Both the position numbers and the translations under genes were made by a program. From a bacterium (GTDB lineage: Bacteria; Desulfobacterota; DSWW01): a DNA stretch of 64,000 bases. The notes beneath the pieces were generated by a model. The model ran no database searches and was not told where the DNA came from. It saw only the letters and a program-made list of their open reading frames with translations. Where the stretch lies: the NCBI GenBank assembly GCA_028277985.1, contig JANQFG010000096.1, positions 1-64,000 on the forward strand, read 5' to 3'. Shown in pieces: positions 15,197-24,167 of the stretch (positions are counted from its first letter, which is position 1; every line of letters starts with the position of its first letter).

Positions 15197-16915
15197 ATGA
15201 CTCCGAATCACGATCAGACAGACGGCATATCGGAATACTGGAGGCTGAATCGATCCGGTTTCGAGGCGATCGAGCTGGCCAACGTGCTGCGCGCCATGCG
15301 CAAGGTGGCCGGACACCTCGGCCCGAATGTGGGAAGAATCGAGTACACCGGCATGTCGCGTGGGGGAGGCGCCGCCATCATTCTCGAACCCTCCGTGCTC
15401 ATGGGCCAGTACCCGGTCCCACCGGACAAGGTCGATTCGGTGATCGGCCTCGTCACCCATGAGGCCCTCCATCGAACCGAGTGGAGCGACCATGTCTGGA
15501 AGCTCCTCGAGCCGACGATCCGCACCTTGGGCGGTATGTCCAATGTGCGGCTGCAGAAGATCGTAAGCGTAGCCGAGGACATCTACGTCGATCTGGTGGC
15601 GGACAAGACCGTTTTCGGTCTCTATACGCCCAAGGCACGCAACCAGGCCTTTGCCGAGGCCAGGTCCAAGATCCATCCGCGGACCCCCTCCCTGGATGCC
15701 CTGGTTTACCTCTGGTGGACCTCGGTCTGGGGAGACAACGGCGGCCTGGAATCGGACCCGGCCTATGAGGCGCCCCTCTGCAGACTGTCGGAGCTGACGA
15801 ACCGGTTGCGAGAGATCATTGACTTGGGCAAAGGAGTGACGGATCGTTGCGAGAAGCGAGCCCAGGTCTATCTCGACACATGGGAGTCTCTCCAGGAGGC
15901 GCTCTCTTCACTGGCTGTCATAGACAAGACCCTCAAATGGTATCCCCCCACGGCCGGACAGAAGAAGACACCCGCTGACGGAGCGAAGAAGCCGACGCCC
16001 AGGAGGGAGCTGTCCCCCTACGTGATGCACCAGATCGAGCTCCAGCTCGCCCTGAACTCGCCGGACATCACGCCCATCATCCAGTCCATCGTGGGCCATG
16101 ACAACGACGATGTGGTGCCCACGTCCCGCTGGGATTTCAGCATCCCGTCCCGCCCGGTGATCGACCCTCACCTTGTGGCGAGGCTGCGCGCGATGTTCCT
16201 CAACTACGCAGCCCGAAAGACCATCGTGAACCGGGGACTCCTGAGCGGAAAGGTGGACCGGCGCCGCCTGTACAGGGCCCCGGTTTCAGGGCGCTGCTTC
16301 CATCAGAAAGAGAAGCTGCCCGAGCTGGACTGGAACGTCACCCTGCTCATGGACGCGAGCGGCTCCATGCGCGGCAGCAAGTGGCGAATGGTGGAGAACA
16401 CGGTGGGGAATTTGCACAAATCCCTGCAAGGCTCACGAAATCACTTCCAGGCGTACGCCTATTTCGAGGTGGACGGGGTCTGCATGATCTCGCAGCTGAT
16501 CCGGGACAGACAGCTCCTCTCTGTTCCTCCCAGCGGCCAGACCGCCTCGGGCCAGGCCATCATTGCCGTGGCTTACTTCATGCCGAAGGGTCGCAAGCGA
16601 AACCTCCTCATCCACGTAACCGACGGGGAGTCGAACCTCGGCTGTGACGTGCAGTATGGGATCGAATACTGCCGCAAACAGAAGATCCATCTTGTGACCC
16701 TGGGCTGCGCCTACAGGGACCGTCATGCCATGAAACGTCAGTACGGCAAGTCCATACAGTTCGTGGATCACTACGGGCAGCTTCCCAGGGCCATCGAGAG
16801 GCTCCTCAGACATACATTCCTTTATGGGAACAAACCCCATCTTTTCGGAGACGGGACGGGCCGCCAAGCGAAGGCCGATGAGCAGGTCATCCTGCCTCCG
16901 AAAGAGCAGAGCTGA
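15197..16915 (+). CDS. VWA-domain protein (NorD/CoxE-like), partner of a MoxR ATPase
   Basis: This 572 aa protein ends in a von Willebrand A domain with a MIDAS motif DASGS at 386-390 (LLMDASGSMRG) and later HVTDGESNLG. The N-terminal 350 residues resemble zinc-metalloprotease-like or NorD-type regions (VTHEALHRTEWSDH). The same layout occurs in the 569 aa paralogue at 28948-30657. NorD/CoxE-type VWA proteins pair with MoxR/NorQ ATPases to remodel metalloenzymes. Its likely ATPase partner, at 641-1489, is in the divergent operon rather than adjacent. Cytoplasmic; no signal peptide. Confidence 0.85.
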   Translation: MTPNHDQTDGISEYWRLNRSGFEAIELANVLRAMRKVAGHLGPNVGRIEYTGMSRGGGAAIILEPSVLMGQYPVPPDKVDSVIGLVTHEALHRTEWSDHVWKLLEPTIRTLGGMSNVRLQKIVSVAEDIYVDLVADKTVFGLYTPKARNQAFAEARSKIHPRTPSLDALVYLWWTSVWGDNGGLESDPAYEAPLCRLSELTNRLREIIDLGKGVTDRCEKRAQVYLDTWESLQEALSSLAVIDKTLKWYPPTAGQKKTPADGAKKPTPRRELSPYVMHQIELQLALNSPDITPIIQSIVGHDNDDVVPTSRWDFSIPSRPVIDPHLVARLRAMFLNYAARKTIVNRGLLSGKVDRRRLYRAPVSGRCFHQKEKLPELDWNVTLLMDASGSMRGSKWRMVENTVGNLHKSLQGSRNHFQAYAYFEVDGVCMISQLIRDRQLLSVPPSGQTASGQAIIAVAYFMPKGRKRNLLIHVTDGESNLGCDVQYGIEYCRKQKIHLVTLGCAYRDRHAMKRQYGKSIQFVDHYGQLPRAIERLLRHTFLYGNKPHLFGDGTGRQAKADEQVILPPKEQS

Positions 16916-16923
16916 GGGAGCAG

Positions 16924-17463
16924 ATGACGAAAGAGATCGCGAAAACATCGAAGGCGAGACCGAAACACCCGCTCCCCGATGGAATCGGTGAAGGTCTCGT
17001 CGTCGGAGACAACACGGTTGTCACACTCAATTTCGTCGTTCGGGACGAGGAAGGCAACGTCCTGGATGACATGTACGAAAAGACGCCTTTCAAGTTCGTC
17101 TTCGGACAGGGCGACCTGCCTCCCGGCCTCGAGGCGGGGATCGTGGGCCGTACGGCAGGACAGTCCGAGACGATCGTGGTACCCCCGGATCGGGCATACG
17201 GGGAGAGGGACAAGGACCTCGTGATCCGCATTCCCCGCAGCCAGCTTCCATCGGAAGACTGCGTTGTGGGGAGTCGCTACAGGCGCCTCAATGCGGACGG
17301 GGAGAGCGAGCTGTTCACAGTCATGGGTTATCTCGGAGACTGGGTATATCTCGACCGGAATCACCCATGGGCGGGCAGGCAATTGGAATACGAAATCCAT
17401 GTCGTCGAAGTACTGCCGGTCTACACACCGGTGCTCGCCGACCAAGATGACACACTGGAATAA
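16924..17463 (+). CDS. FKBP-type peptidyl-prolyl isomerase
   Basis: This 179 aa protein has the FKBP core: DNTVVTLNFVVRDEEGNVLD, FVFGQGDLPPGLEAGIVG and VPPDRAYGERD, matching SlyD-like enzymes with an interrupted flap. There is no signal peptide, so it acts in the cytoplasm. The C-terminal 60 residues (WVYLDRNHPWAGRQLEYEIHVVEVLP) include the NHPLAGk-like strand typical of SlyD. It begins 8 bp after the VWA gene and precedes the acyl-CoA synthetase by 15 bp. Together with the MoxR and VWA proteins it suggests a folding or assembly module for large enzymes (inference). Confidence 0.85.
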   Translation: MTKEIAKTSKARPKHPLPDGIGEGLVVGDNTVVTLNFVVRDEEGNVLDDMYEKTPFKFVFGQGDLPPGLEAGIVGRTAGQSETIVVPPDRAYGERDKDLVIRIPRSQLPSEDCVVGSRYRRLNADGESELFTVMGYLGDWVYLDRNHPWAGRQLEYEIHVVEVLPVYTPVLADQDDTLE

Positions 17464-17478
17464 GAGGAGTCTGGGCGA

Positions 17479-19083
17479 ATGACCCTACACTGGGACGTGG
17501 GCTACATCATCCGGAAACGGGCGGAGATGTCGCCCGACAAGGCGGCGATCATCTTCGAGGACGAGCCGATCACCTACAGGCAGCTCAACGAGGGGGCGAA
17601 CCGGGCAGCCCACGTACTGCGCAAGAGGGGCATCCGGAACGGCGACCGCGTATCGGCGGTGCTCTTGAATTGCGTCGAGTTCCTGGAAGTCTATTTCGCC
17701 TGCGCAAAGCTCGGCGCCATTCTCGTTCCGCTCAACTTTCGGCTCGTGGGCCGCGAGCTGGAATATCAGCTGAACGACTCCGGCGCCCGAATGCTCGTCT
17801 TCCATGACAGCTTCATCGCCAACATCGAGGAGATCCGCACCCGGCTGAAGGTCGAGGCGGACAAGTTCATCTTCATGAAGAGCGACGCCCCTTCACCCGA
17901 CGGTTCCGAAGGGCCCGAATGTCCACCATGGGCCAAGGACTATCACGATTTGCGAAATGAGCAGCCCGCCGCCGAACCGGTCCCCGAAAGGCCGGTCGCC
18001 TTCGACGATCCCCTGGCGATCGTATATACCTCCGGCGTGACGGGCAATCCGAAAGGGGCCGTGCTTACGCACAAGCAGACCTATTTCAAGAATTTTCAGG
18101 TGGCCTTCTATACCGAGGCCCGGCCGGATGATGTCTTCGTGGCACAGATGCCGCTGTTTCATTCCGGTGGGCTCTTCATCGTGGCCACGCCATCCCTGTG
18201 CGCCGGAATGACCACGGTCATGCGCCGGGGATTCGATCCGGCCGAGTTCGCCAAGGACATCGAACGCTACCGGGGCACGATCGTCCTGGCCCTGACCACC
18301 ATGTGGCGAATGATTCTCGAGACCGGGAAGCTGGACGAGATCGACACGAGCAGTGTACGGTGCGTCTTCGGAGGGGGGGAGCGGACCCCCCCGAGCCTCT
18401 TCGAAGAGCTGGGGAAACGCGGCCTTCAGATGCGACAGGGGCTGGGGCAGACCGAGAATTCTCTGATGATGATGATGCCGGCAGAGGCGGTGCAGCGGAA
18501 GGTCGGCTCCATAGGCAAGCCCGGGTTCTTCACCGACGTCTGGATCGCCGGGCCCGACGGCGGAAACGCGGCACCGGGGGAGATCGGAGAGATCATGGCC
18601 AGGGGGCCCACGGTCATGGAGGGCTACTGGAACCTGCCGGAGATGACGGCAAAGACCCTCGTGGACGGGGAACTCCACACCGGAGACCTCGGATACATGG
18701 ATGAGGAGGGCTATTTCTATATCGTGGACCGGGCCAAGGACATGTATCGCAGCGGTGGTGAAAACGTCTACCCCGCAGAGATCGAGAAGATCCTTGCCGG
18801 ACACCCGAAGATCTCAAACGTAGCGATCATAGGGGTGCCGGACGAGAAGTGGGGGGAGTCCGGGTTGGTCTTCGTCGTACCGGCGGAGGGAGAGTCGATC
18901 ACCCTCGAGGATATCGGCGAATACCTGGAGGGCAAGGTGGCCAGGTTCAAGTTTCCTCGAAAGATGCAGGTCATGGACGACCTCCCGTTGACCACCACGA
19001 TGAAGATCAAGAAGTCGGAGCTCAAGGAGCAGTACTTCTCCGACGCGGGCCTGAAATCCACCCTAGACACAGGGAAGGCTTAG
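17479..19083 (+). CDS. Acyl-CoA synthetase (AMP-forming)
   Basis: This 534 aa ANL-superfamily ligase has the phosphate loop YTSGVTGNPKGAVLTH, the adenine motif GLGQTENS, the hinge region HTGDLGYMDEEGYFYIVDRA and the C-terminal catalytic Lys in TTTMKIKKSEL, where Met replaces the usual Gly before the Lys. It forms an acyl-CoA from a free acid, ATP and CoA. In fumarate-addition pathways such a ligase activates the alkylsuccinate before the mutase step, which is the likely role. It is paralogous to the partial gene at the window start. The following gene starts immediately after its stop. Confidence 0.9.
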   Translation: MTLHWDVGYIIRKRAEMSPDKAAIIFEDEPITYRQLNEGANRAAHVLRKRGIRNGDRVSAVLLNCVEFLEVYFACAKLGAILVPLNFRLVGRELEYQLNDSGARMLVFHDSFIANIEEIRTRLKVEADKFIFMKSDAPSPDGSEGPECPPWAKDYHDLRNEQPAAEPVPERPVAFDDPLAIVYTSGVTGNPKGAVLTHKQTYFKNFQVAFYTEARPDDVFVAQMPLFHSGGLFIVATPSLCAGMTTVMRRGFDPAEFAKDIERYRGTIVLALTTMWRMILETGKLDEIDTSSVRCVFGGGERTPPSLFEELGKRGLQMRQGLGQTENSLMMMMPAEAVQRKVGSIGKPGFFTDVWIAGPDGGNAAPGEIGEIMARGPTVMEGYWNLPEMTAKTLVDGELHTGDLGYMDEEGYFYIVDRAKDMYRSGGENVYPAEIEKILAGHPKISNVAIIGVPDEKWGESGLVFVVPAEGESITLEDIGEYLEGKVARFKFPRKMQVMDDLPLTTTMKIKKSELKEQYFSDAGLKSTLDTGKA

Positions 19084-20094
19084 ATGAGCGGACAAACAGA
19101 TCTCCGAAGGGACGGTGCTTCCTCCAGCGAAAGCACTCGCGGACGCTGGCAGAACCGGATGACAGACATCCTCGGCTCCACCTATCCGATCATTCAAGGC
19201 GCCATGCGGATGATCACGCTCGGGGAGATGGCCGCGGCCGTTTCCAATTGCGGAGGCTTTGGACAGGTGGCCGCCTCGGGGCTATCCAACGACAAACTCA
19301 GGGCCGAGTTGAAACGCGCACAGGAACTCACGGATCGACCCGTCGGCGTGAACATTCCGATCTACAGGCCCAATGCTTTCGATGCCCTGGAAATCGCCAT
19401 CGAGATGGGCGTGAAGACGGTGACCACCTCTGCCGGCAACCCTGCGAAGATGATGGAACGAATCCGGGAGGCGGGTCTCCGGGTCGTTCACAAGGTGTCG
19501 AACGAGAGCATGGCCATGAAGGCCCAGACCGCGGGCGTAGATGCAGTCGTCGTCACCGGCTTCGAGGCAGGCGGACACATCGGCCGCAACGACGTCTCGA
19601 CCCTTTGCATGGTCCCGCAGATTGCGGACGCGGTAGACATCCCGGTCGTCGCGGCAGGAGGAATCGGCGATGCCCGCGGCCTGGTTGCGGCCTTTGCATT
19701 GGGAGCGGAAGCGGTCGAGATCGGGACACGTTTTGTGGCCACCTCGGAATGCGCGGTACCCACCTTTTTCAAGGAGAGGGTCTGCCTCGCCTCGAGCGAC
19801 GAGACCTTCATTCTCGGAAAGAAGGAGATGCCCATCCGCGTCCTGAGAAACAAGGCGACCGAGACGGTGGAGAAGATGGGAGAAGAGGAAGCGGACGAGT
19901 TCCTGAAGCAATCCGGCGACTCGAGCTATGTTACGGAGGGCGGTAACAGGGAGAACGCCACCATGCCCTGCGGTCAGAGTGTGGGTGTCGTGAAGCAGGT
20001 CATGGGCCTCGAGCAAGTCTTCGTGGAACTGGTCGAACAGGCCGTGTGTATCTCGGAACGACTCGGGAATCTCTTCGGAGGAGGGGAAAGATGA
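19084..20094 (+). CDS. Nitronate monooxygenase/FabK-like flavoprotein
   Basis: This 336 aa FMN-binding TIM-barrel protein has YPIIQGAMRMITLGEMAAAV, the FEAGGHIGRND phosphate-binding loop and VVAAGGIGDARG. The family contains nitronate monooxygenases, enoyl-ACP reductases (FabK) and 2-nitropropane dioxygenase-like proteins. In an anaerobe, with an enoyl-CoA hydratase immediately downstream, an enoyl-thioester reductase role is more plausible than oxygenase activity (inference). The start follows the synthetase stop without a gap, and its own stop overlaps the next start (ATGA). The first 20 residues look disordered. Confidence 0.85.
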   Translation: MSGQTDLRRDGASSSESTRGRWQNRMTDILGSTYPIIQGAMRMITLGEMAAAVSNCGGFGQVAASGLSNDKLRAELKRAQELTDRPVGVNIPIYRPNAFDALEIAIEMGVKTVTTSAGNPAKMMERIREAGLRVVHKVSNESMAMKAQTAGVDAVVVTGFEAGGHIGRNDVSTLCMVPQIADAVDIPVVAAGGIGDARGLVAAFALGAEAVEIGTRFVATSECAVPTFFKERVCLASSDETFILGKKEMPIRVLRNKATETVEKMGEEEADEFLKQSGDSSYVTEGGNRENATMPCGQSVGVVKQVMGLEQVFVELVEQAVCISERLGNLFGGGER

Positions 20095-20882
20095 GCTGGG
20101 AACATGTTTTGCTCGACAAGAAGGACGGAGTGGCAACGGTAACGCTGAATCGACCGGAAAAGTACAATGCCTTTGCCGGACAGATGCGGCAGGAGATCGT
20201 TCAGGTCATCGACGACGTGGCCGAGGACCGGGACGTGCGCGCCGTGGTCATCACCGGTGCGGGCAAGGCGTTCTGCGTGGGCGGGGATGTGAACGAATTC
20301 GTCTCCGGCACGACCCAGGCCCTGGAACAGGTGGCTTCCAGCGAGCGACACGCCATGTGCAAGGCGGCGCTGACCATCAATACCATGGAAAAACCGGTGA
20401 TCGCCTCGGTGAACGGGGTGGCAGCCGGTGGAGGCTGCAACCTCGCCCTGGCCTGTGACATCCGAATCGCAAGCGAGAAAGCGAGATTCGGACAGGTCTT
20501 CGTGCGGCGCGGCGTACATCCCGACTGGGGCGGAATCTACTTCCTTCCGAGGCTCGTAGGGTACGCCAAGGCGGCCGAGCTGATCTTTTCCGGAGAGGTG
20601 GTCGGAGCCGAGGAGGCGCTTGCGATCGGAATGGTGAACAGGGTCGTGCCCCATGAGGGGCTTCCCCAGGTCACACGCGAATTCGCCGAGAGGATAGCGA
20701 AGAACGCGCCCATACCGATCGCCTTTGCCAAGCGCGGCCTGCAGAATTTTGCCAAGTGGGATCTCGCCCAGGCACTGGACTATGAGTCCTACGTGCTCGA
20801 GGTCTGCAAGCAGAGCGAAGACTTCATGGAAGGATTCTCATCCTTTCTCGAGAAGCGCGAACCTGTCTTCAAGGGGAGATAG
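20091..20882 (+). CDS. Enoyl-CoA hydratase/isomerase
   Basis: The protein is 263 aa from MSWEHVLLDKKDGVATVTLN; GGAGGAGGGG lies just upstream, so the longer ORF is rejected. It has crotonase signatures: NRPEKYNAFAGQM, an oxyanion loop in VNGVAAGGGCNLALACDIRIA, and RRGVHPDWGGIYFLPRLVG. It would hydrate trans-2-enoyl-CoA during beta-oxidation of the acyl chain left after decarboxylation, or act as another crotonase-fold enzyme. It is translationally coupled to the preceding flavoprotein by a 4-nt overlap, and followed after 5 bp by the TPR protein. Confidence 0.9.
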   Translation: MSWEHVLLDKKDGVATVTLNRPEKYNAFAGQMRQEIVQVIDDVAEDRDVRAVVITGAGKAFCVGGDVNEFVSGTTQALEQVASSERHAMCKAALTINTMEKPVIASVNGVAAGGGCNLALACDIRIASEKARFGQVFVRRGVHPDWGGIYFLPRLVGYAKAAELIFSGEVVGAEEALAIGMVNRVVPHEGLPQVTREFAERIAKNAPIPIAFAKRGLQNFAKWDLAQALDYESYVLEVCKQSEDFMEGFSSFLEKREPVFKGR

Positions 20883-20887
20883 GTCCC

Positions 20888-21445
20888 ATGGCCGATCCGA
20901 ACCGTATCGAAGAGGTGGACGCCTGTAACGACGCGGGCAGGCAGTGTATCGAAAAGGGCGATATGGAGGGGGCCTTTGAACAGTTCAACCGGGCCCTCTC
21001 CCTCCTCGAGCCGGCTCCAGACCCGAGAAGGAAGGCGGTGCTACTCAACAATCTGGGACACGTTTGCGTGGCCCTGAAGCGGCGCGACCGGGCGCTCGAG
21101 ACCTTCAAGGAGGCGGCCGGGTTGTGTGATCAACTGGGCGATCGGACAGGACAGGCATGGCAGTTGGGGAACATGGGCTCGGTTTACCGGGACAAGGAAG
21201 AGCACGAGGCGGCTCTCGAGAGCTACACGAAGGCGCTCGCAATCTTTGAAGACGAAGGCGAATCCATCGGCATCGCGGACCAGTACAGCAACATCGCATA
21301 CATCCATGCAATGAAGCGGGAACGAGCGACCGCGCTCGAGTGGTTCGGAAAGGCAAAGGCGCTTTACGAATCCCTAGGCCAGGATCGGAAGGCTTCACTG
21401 GCGCAACAGAACATCCAGATTCTCACCTCTTCCGGGAATTCTTGA
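20888..21445 (+). CDS. Tetratricopeptide repeat protein
   Basis: The 185 aa protein consists almost entirely of TPR-like helix pairs: NDAGRQCIEKGDMEGAFEQF, NLGHVCVALKRRDRALETF, NMGSVYRDKEEHEAALESY, and a fourth near 140-175. It has no signal peptide, so it is a cytoplasmic scaffold. It lies one base pair from the DUF4037 gene, with an epimerase and DUF4125 gene after that, an arrangement I recall as recurring in other bacteria. It may hold the cassette proteins together (inference). Confidence 0.85.
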   Translation: MADPNRIEEVDACNDAGRQCIEKGDMEGAFEQFNRALSLLEPAPDPRRKAVLLNNLGHVCVALKRRDRALETFKEAAGLCDQLGDRTGQAWQLGNMGSVYRDKEEHEAALESYTKALAIFEDEGESIGIADQYSNIAYIHAMKRERATALEWFGKAKALYESLGQDRKASLAQQNIQILTSSGNS

Positions 21446-21446
21446 G

Positions 21447-22373
21447 ATGAAGGGGCTGGAACTAGCCGAACGGTATTTCGAGGAAGTGGGCTTTCCAATG
21501 CTCAAGGACGCCTTTGCCCCTTACTTGGAGCGTTTGGCCACCGGGCTCGTGGGCGATGGCTCCGAGTGCTTCGGTTTCGATGATTCCATCTCCCGGGACC
21601 ACGACTGGGGCCCCGGGTTCTGCGTGTGGCTGAACCCGGAGGATTTCCAGGACATCGCCGGGAAACTCCAGGCCGCCCTCGACGAGCTTCCGAAGACCTT
21701 CGAGGGTTGCGGCCCAAGACAGATCAGTGCCTGGGGCGACGGCCGGCTCGGCGTATTCGAAATTCCGGGTTTCTACAAGCGCTTCCTCGGCCTGGACCGG
21801 CTCCCCCAGGATCTGGACACCTGGTTGTTCCTGCCGGAGAACTCGCTCGCGGCCTGCACGAACGGGAAGGTCTTCCGGGACCCTCTGGGTGAGTTCACCG
21901 CATGGAGAGAGGGCCTTCTCGCCTTCTACCCGGATGACGTGAGACGAAAGAAGATCGCCGCCCGCTGCATGACGCTCGGGCAGGCCGGCCAGTACAATTT
22001 TCCCAGGTGCGTGCAGCGTGGTGAATTGTTCGCCGCCCAGTACGCAGAAACCAAGTTCTGTGCAGATGCGATATCCATCGTGTTTCTCCTGAATCGCAGA
22101 TACACCCCTTTCTACAAGTGGATGCACCGGGCCGTAGGGGAGCTTCCCATCCTGGGAGGTTGGATGCGTGACAGGATCGGTGATCTGATCGCAGAGACGG
22201 ACCTTTCGAAGAAGGAACAACGGATCGAAGAAATCTGCGCCGCCCTGATCCAGGAACTCGGCCGTCAGATGCTTTCCACGCACGGAAGCACCTTTCTGCC
22301 GGACCATGGACCCGTCATCCAGGCAACGATCCAGGACGGCCCGCTGAGGGAACGCAACGTGTGGGTAGGCTAA
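21447..22373 (+). CDS. DUF4037 protein (nucleotidyltransferase-like)
   Basis: This 308 aa protein has an N-terminal GDGSECFGFDDSISRDHDWG motif, which resembles the GS...D.D core of nucleotidyltransferase-fold proteins and is characteristic of DUF4037. The rest is helical. The real substrate is unknown. It lies one base pair from the TPR gene, followed after 13 bp by a nucleotide-sugar epimerase-like protein and then a DUF4125 gene. The set may transfer a nucleotide or sugar to an unknown acceptor; that is inference only. Confidence 0.8.
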   Translation: MKGLELAERYFEEVGFPMLKDAFAPYLERLATGLVGDGSECFGFDDSISRDHDWGPGFCVWLNPEDFQDIAGKLQAALDELPKTFEGCGPRQISAWGDGRLGVFEIPGFYKRFLGLDRLPQDLDTWLFLPENSLAACTNGKVFRDPLGEFTAWREGLLAFYPDDVRRKKIAARCMTLGQAGQYNFPRCVQRGELFAAQYAETKFCADAISIVFLLNRRYTPFYKWMHRAVGELPILGGWMRDRIGDLIAETDLSKKEQRIEEICAALIQELGRQMLSTHGSTFLPDHGPVIQATIQDGPLRERNVWVG

Positions 22374-22386
22374 CGGATAGGACGCC

Positions 22387-23313
22387 ATGAAGAACGTACT
22401 CGTTATCGGCGGCAGCTACTTCGTGGGCAGGGTATTCGTCGAGACCCTCGCCGCCGATCCGGAATACCGTATCGTTGTCGTGAACCGCGGCAACCGCCCC
22501 CTGGGCCTTGACGGCGTACAGGAGATCGTTTGCGACAGGAACCAGAGCGGCTCGTTGCGGGAGGCACTCCCCTCGTCGTCCTGGCACGCGGTCGTCGACT
22601 TCTGCGGCTATACGCCGAAGGACCTGCGGAACGTGATCCTTGCACTACCGCGCGGATCGGTCGGTCACTACATCTATATCAGCACCACCTCGGTCTACGC
22701 GCCCACGCGGGCACTGCCGATTCGTGAGAACGGAGCCAAACTCACCGCCCCTCAACCCGAACTTGGCCCGGCGGCCGGATACGGATTTCAGAAATGGCTG
22801 TCCGAGCAAACGGTCACGACGCACGCGGCGCAGCTTGACTTCCCCTACACCTGCCTTCGCCCCTCGATCATCTACGGTCCCTACAACTATGCTCCCCGCG
22901 AGCGATACTTCTTTGATCTGATCGACCAGAATCAGATCGTAATCCTTCCGGACAACGACCTCGCCCTGTTCCAGTTCGTCTCGGTCTGGGACGTGGCCGA
23001 GATCATCAACCGGGCGATGGGTAATCCTGTGACCTTCGGAAAGGCCTTCAACCTGGCTGCAGAGGAGCTGATCTCATACGCCAGGCTGGTCGAGGTCCTC
23101 GAGGCAATCACGGAAAGGCGCATACAGACCCGTTCCATGACGGTCGAGGAGATCGACGCCAGGCGCATTCCCCTTCCCTTCCCCCTTGACAGCCACCTGA
23201 TCTATTCCGGGGACCTGGTGCGCCAGACCCTTGGCTTTCAATACACATCCTTCACGGCGGGGATGCAGAAGACTTACGCGTGGTATCGGAACACAACGAC
23301 CCACTCAGCATGA
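22387..23313 (+). CDS. NAD-dependent epimerase/dehydratase-like protein
   Basis: This 308 aa extended-SDR protein has the Rossmann motif VLVIGGSYFVG at the N-terminus, a Ser/Thr-rich catalytic strand ISTTSVYAPT and YGFQKWLSE (YxxxK). It resembles nucleotide-sugar epimerases and isoflavone-reductase-like proteins. It lies between DUF4037 and DUF4125 genes, which suggests work on the same unknown substrate. The downstream start follows 10 bp after the stop. Confidence 0.85.
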   Translation: MKNVLVIGGSYFVGRVFVETLAADPEYRIVVVNRGNRPLGLDGVQEIVCDRNQSGSLREALPSSSWHAVVDFCGYTPKDLRNVILALPRGSVGHYIYISTTSVYAPTRALPIRENGAKLTAPQPELGPAAGYGFQKWLSEQTVTTHAAQLDFPYTCLRPSIIYGPYNYAPRERYFFDLIDQNQIVILPDNDLALFQFVSVWDVAEIINRAMGNPVTFGKAFNLAAEELISYARLVEVLEAITERRIQTRSMTVEEIDARRIPLPFPLDSHLIYSGDLVRQTLGFQYTSFTAGMQKTYAWYRNTTTHSA

Positions 23314-23323
23314 GGAAGGACCC

Positions 23324-23926
23324 ATGGGAGCCAAAGAAGCGTTGATACAGGAAATCCTCGAAGCAGAGCTCGGAATGTTTCTCTCCGTACAGGCCCAGGA
23401 GCCGGTCTCCTGCCAGCAGGATCCGGACGGGTTCCGTGCAACCCGCGGGGCACAGTTTTCCGTCTGGTCGGAGCAGACCCTGGCTTCGTACAGGGAAGAT
23501 CTCGAGAAGGCTGTGGAGGAAGGCCGTAACCTGATGACTCTGAAATATGCCCGCATGGACAATCTGATCCCAAAGCTCCAGGAGGACATCCTGGTGGAGA
23601 ACCTGATCGAACAGATCGTGACGATCCAGGTGGCTTGGCAGAAGGAGATGATCGAGAAATACCCTTATCTGATGAGGCGTGGACGTCCTCTGGAAGAAGG
23701 AGACGAGGGGCTCGAAACCGCATCCTTCGTGAATTACCTTCGTGGGGAATTGGAAACCTATTCGGCCGAAACGCTGGCCCATCTCTACAAGGATGTTTCG
23801 GAGAGCCAGGAGAATGAGCGGAACCTGACCGAGGCGATCTATGAGAACATGGTCAAGAGCCATGGGTATGCTTCGGTCCAGGAGGCTGAGAGCGCAGCAA
23901 AGGCACACGCCACGGAACGAGGCTGA
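23324..23926 (+). CDS. DUF4125 family protein
   Basis: The protein is 200 aa from MGAKEALIQEILEAELGMFL; GAGGAAGG precedes ATG, so the longer ORF start is rejected. It is all-helical, with FRATRGAQFSVWSEQTLASY and a central KYARMDNLIPKLQED segment that match my recollection of DUF4125. No catalytic residues are obvious. It closes the TPR/DUF4037/epimerase cassette and probably the meaB operon, since inverted G-rich repeats follow. Confidence 0.75.
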   Translation: MGAKEALIQEILEAELGMFLSVQAQEPVSCQQDPDGFRATRGAQFSVWSEQTLASYREDLEKAVEEGRNLMTLKYARMDNLIPKLQEDILVENLIEQIVTIQVAWQKEMIEKYPYLMRRGRPLEEGDEGLETASFVNYLRGELETYSAETLAHLYKDVSESQENERNLTEAIYENMVKSHGYASVQEAESAAKAHATERG

Positions 23927-23944
23927 ACGGCAAGGGCGCTTGTT

Positions 23945-24052
23945 GAGGGGTCAGGGACCAGGGGTCGGGGATCAGGCCCCATACCTCCCCCTGAAGACAT
24001 GTGGGGGGGGATTGGGTCTGACATCTGCCCCCTGATCCCTGATCCCCCACCC
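23945..24052. repeat. Inverted array of GGGATCAGGG-type repeats
   Basis: GAGGGGTCAGGGACCAGGGG and TCGGGGATCAGGCCCC on the left face TGCCCCCTGATCCCTGATCC on the right (24026-24045), able to form a large imperfect hairpin. It lies after the presumed end of the meaB operon. It could act as a transcript stabiliser or weak terminator, but there is no T-tract. Confidence 0.55.
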
Positions 24053-24080
24053 TATCCTTTGGCCTTAGGTTGGGTGGAAT

Positions 24081-24120
24081 ACAGTGGACTGCCGTTTCTA
24101 CGACGGCAGATAATGTGACT
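24081..24120. repeat. Hairpin ahead of the carboxyltransferase gene
   Basis: CTGCCGT-TTCTACG-ACGGCAG (24089-24109) is a perfect 7-bp stem flanked by an outer CAGT/ACTG pair. No T-run follows. A leader hairpin or operator is possible. Confidence 0.4.
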
Positions 24121-24167
24121 GCGATACGACGCATACGGAGATTTTCACAGGGGGGAGGAGGAGCACA

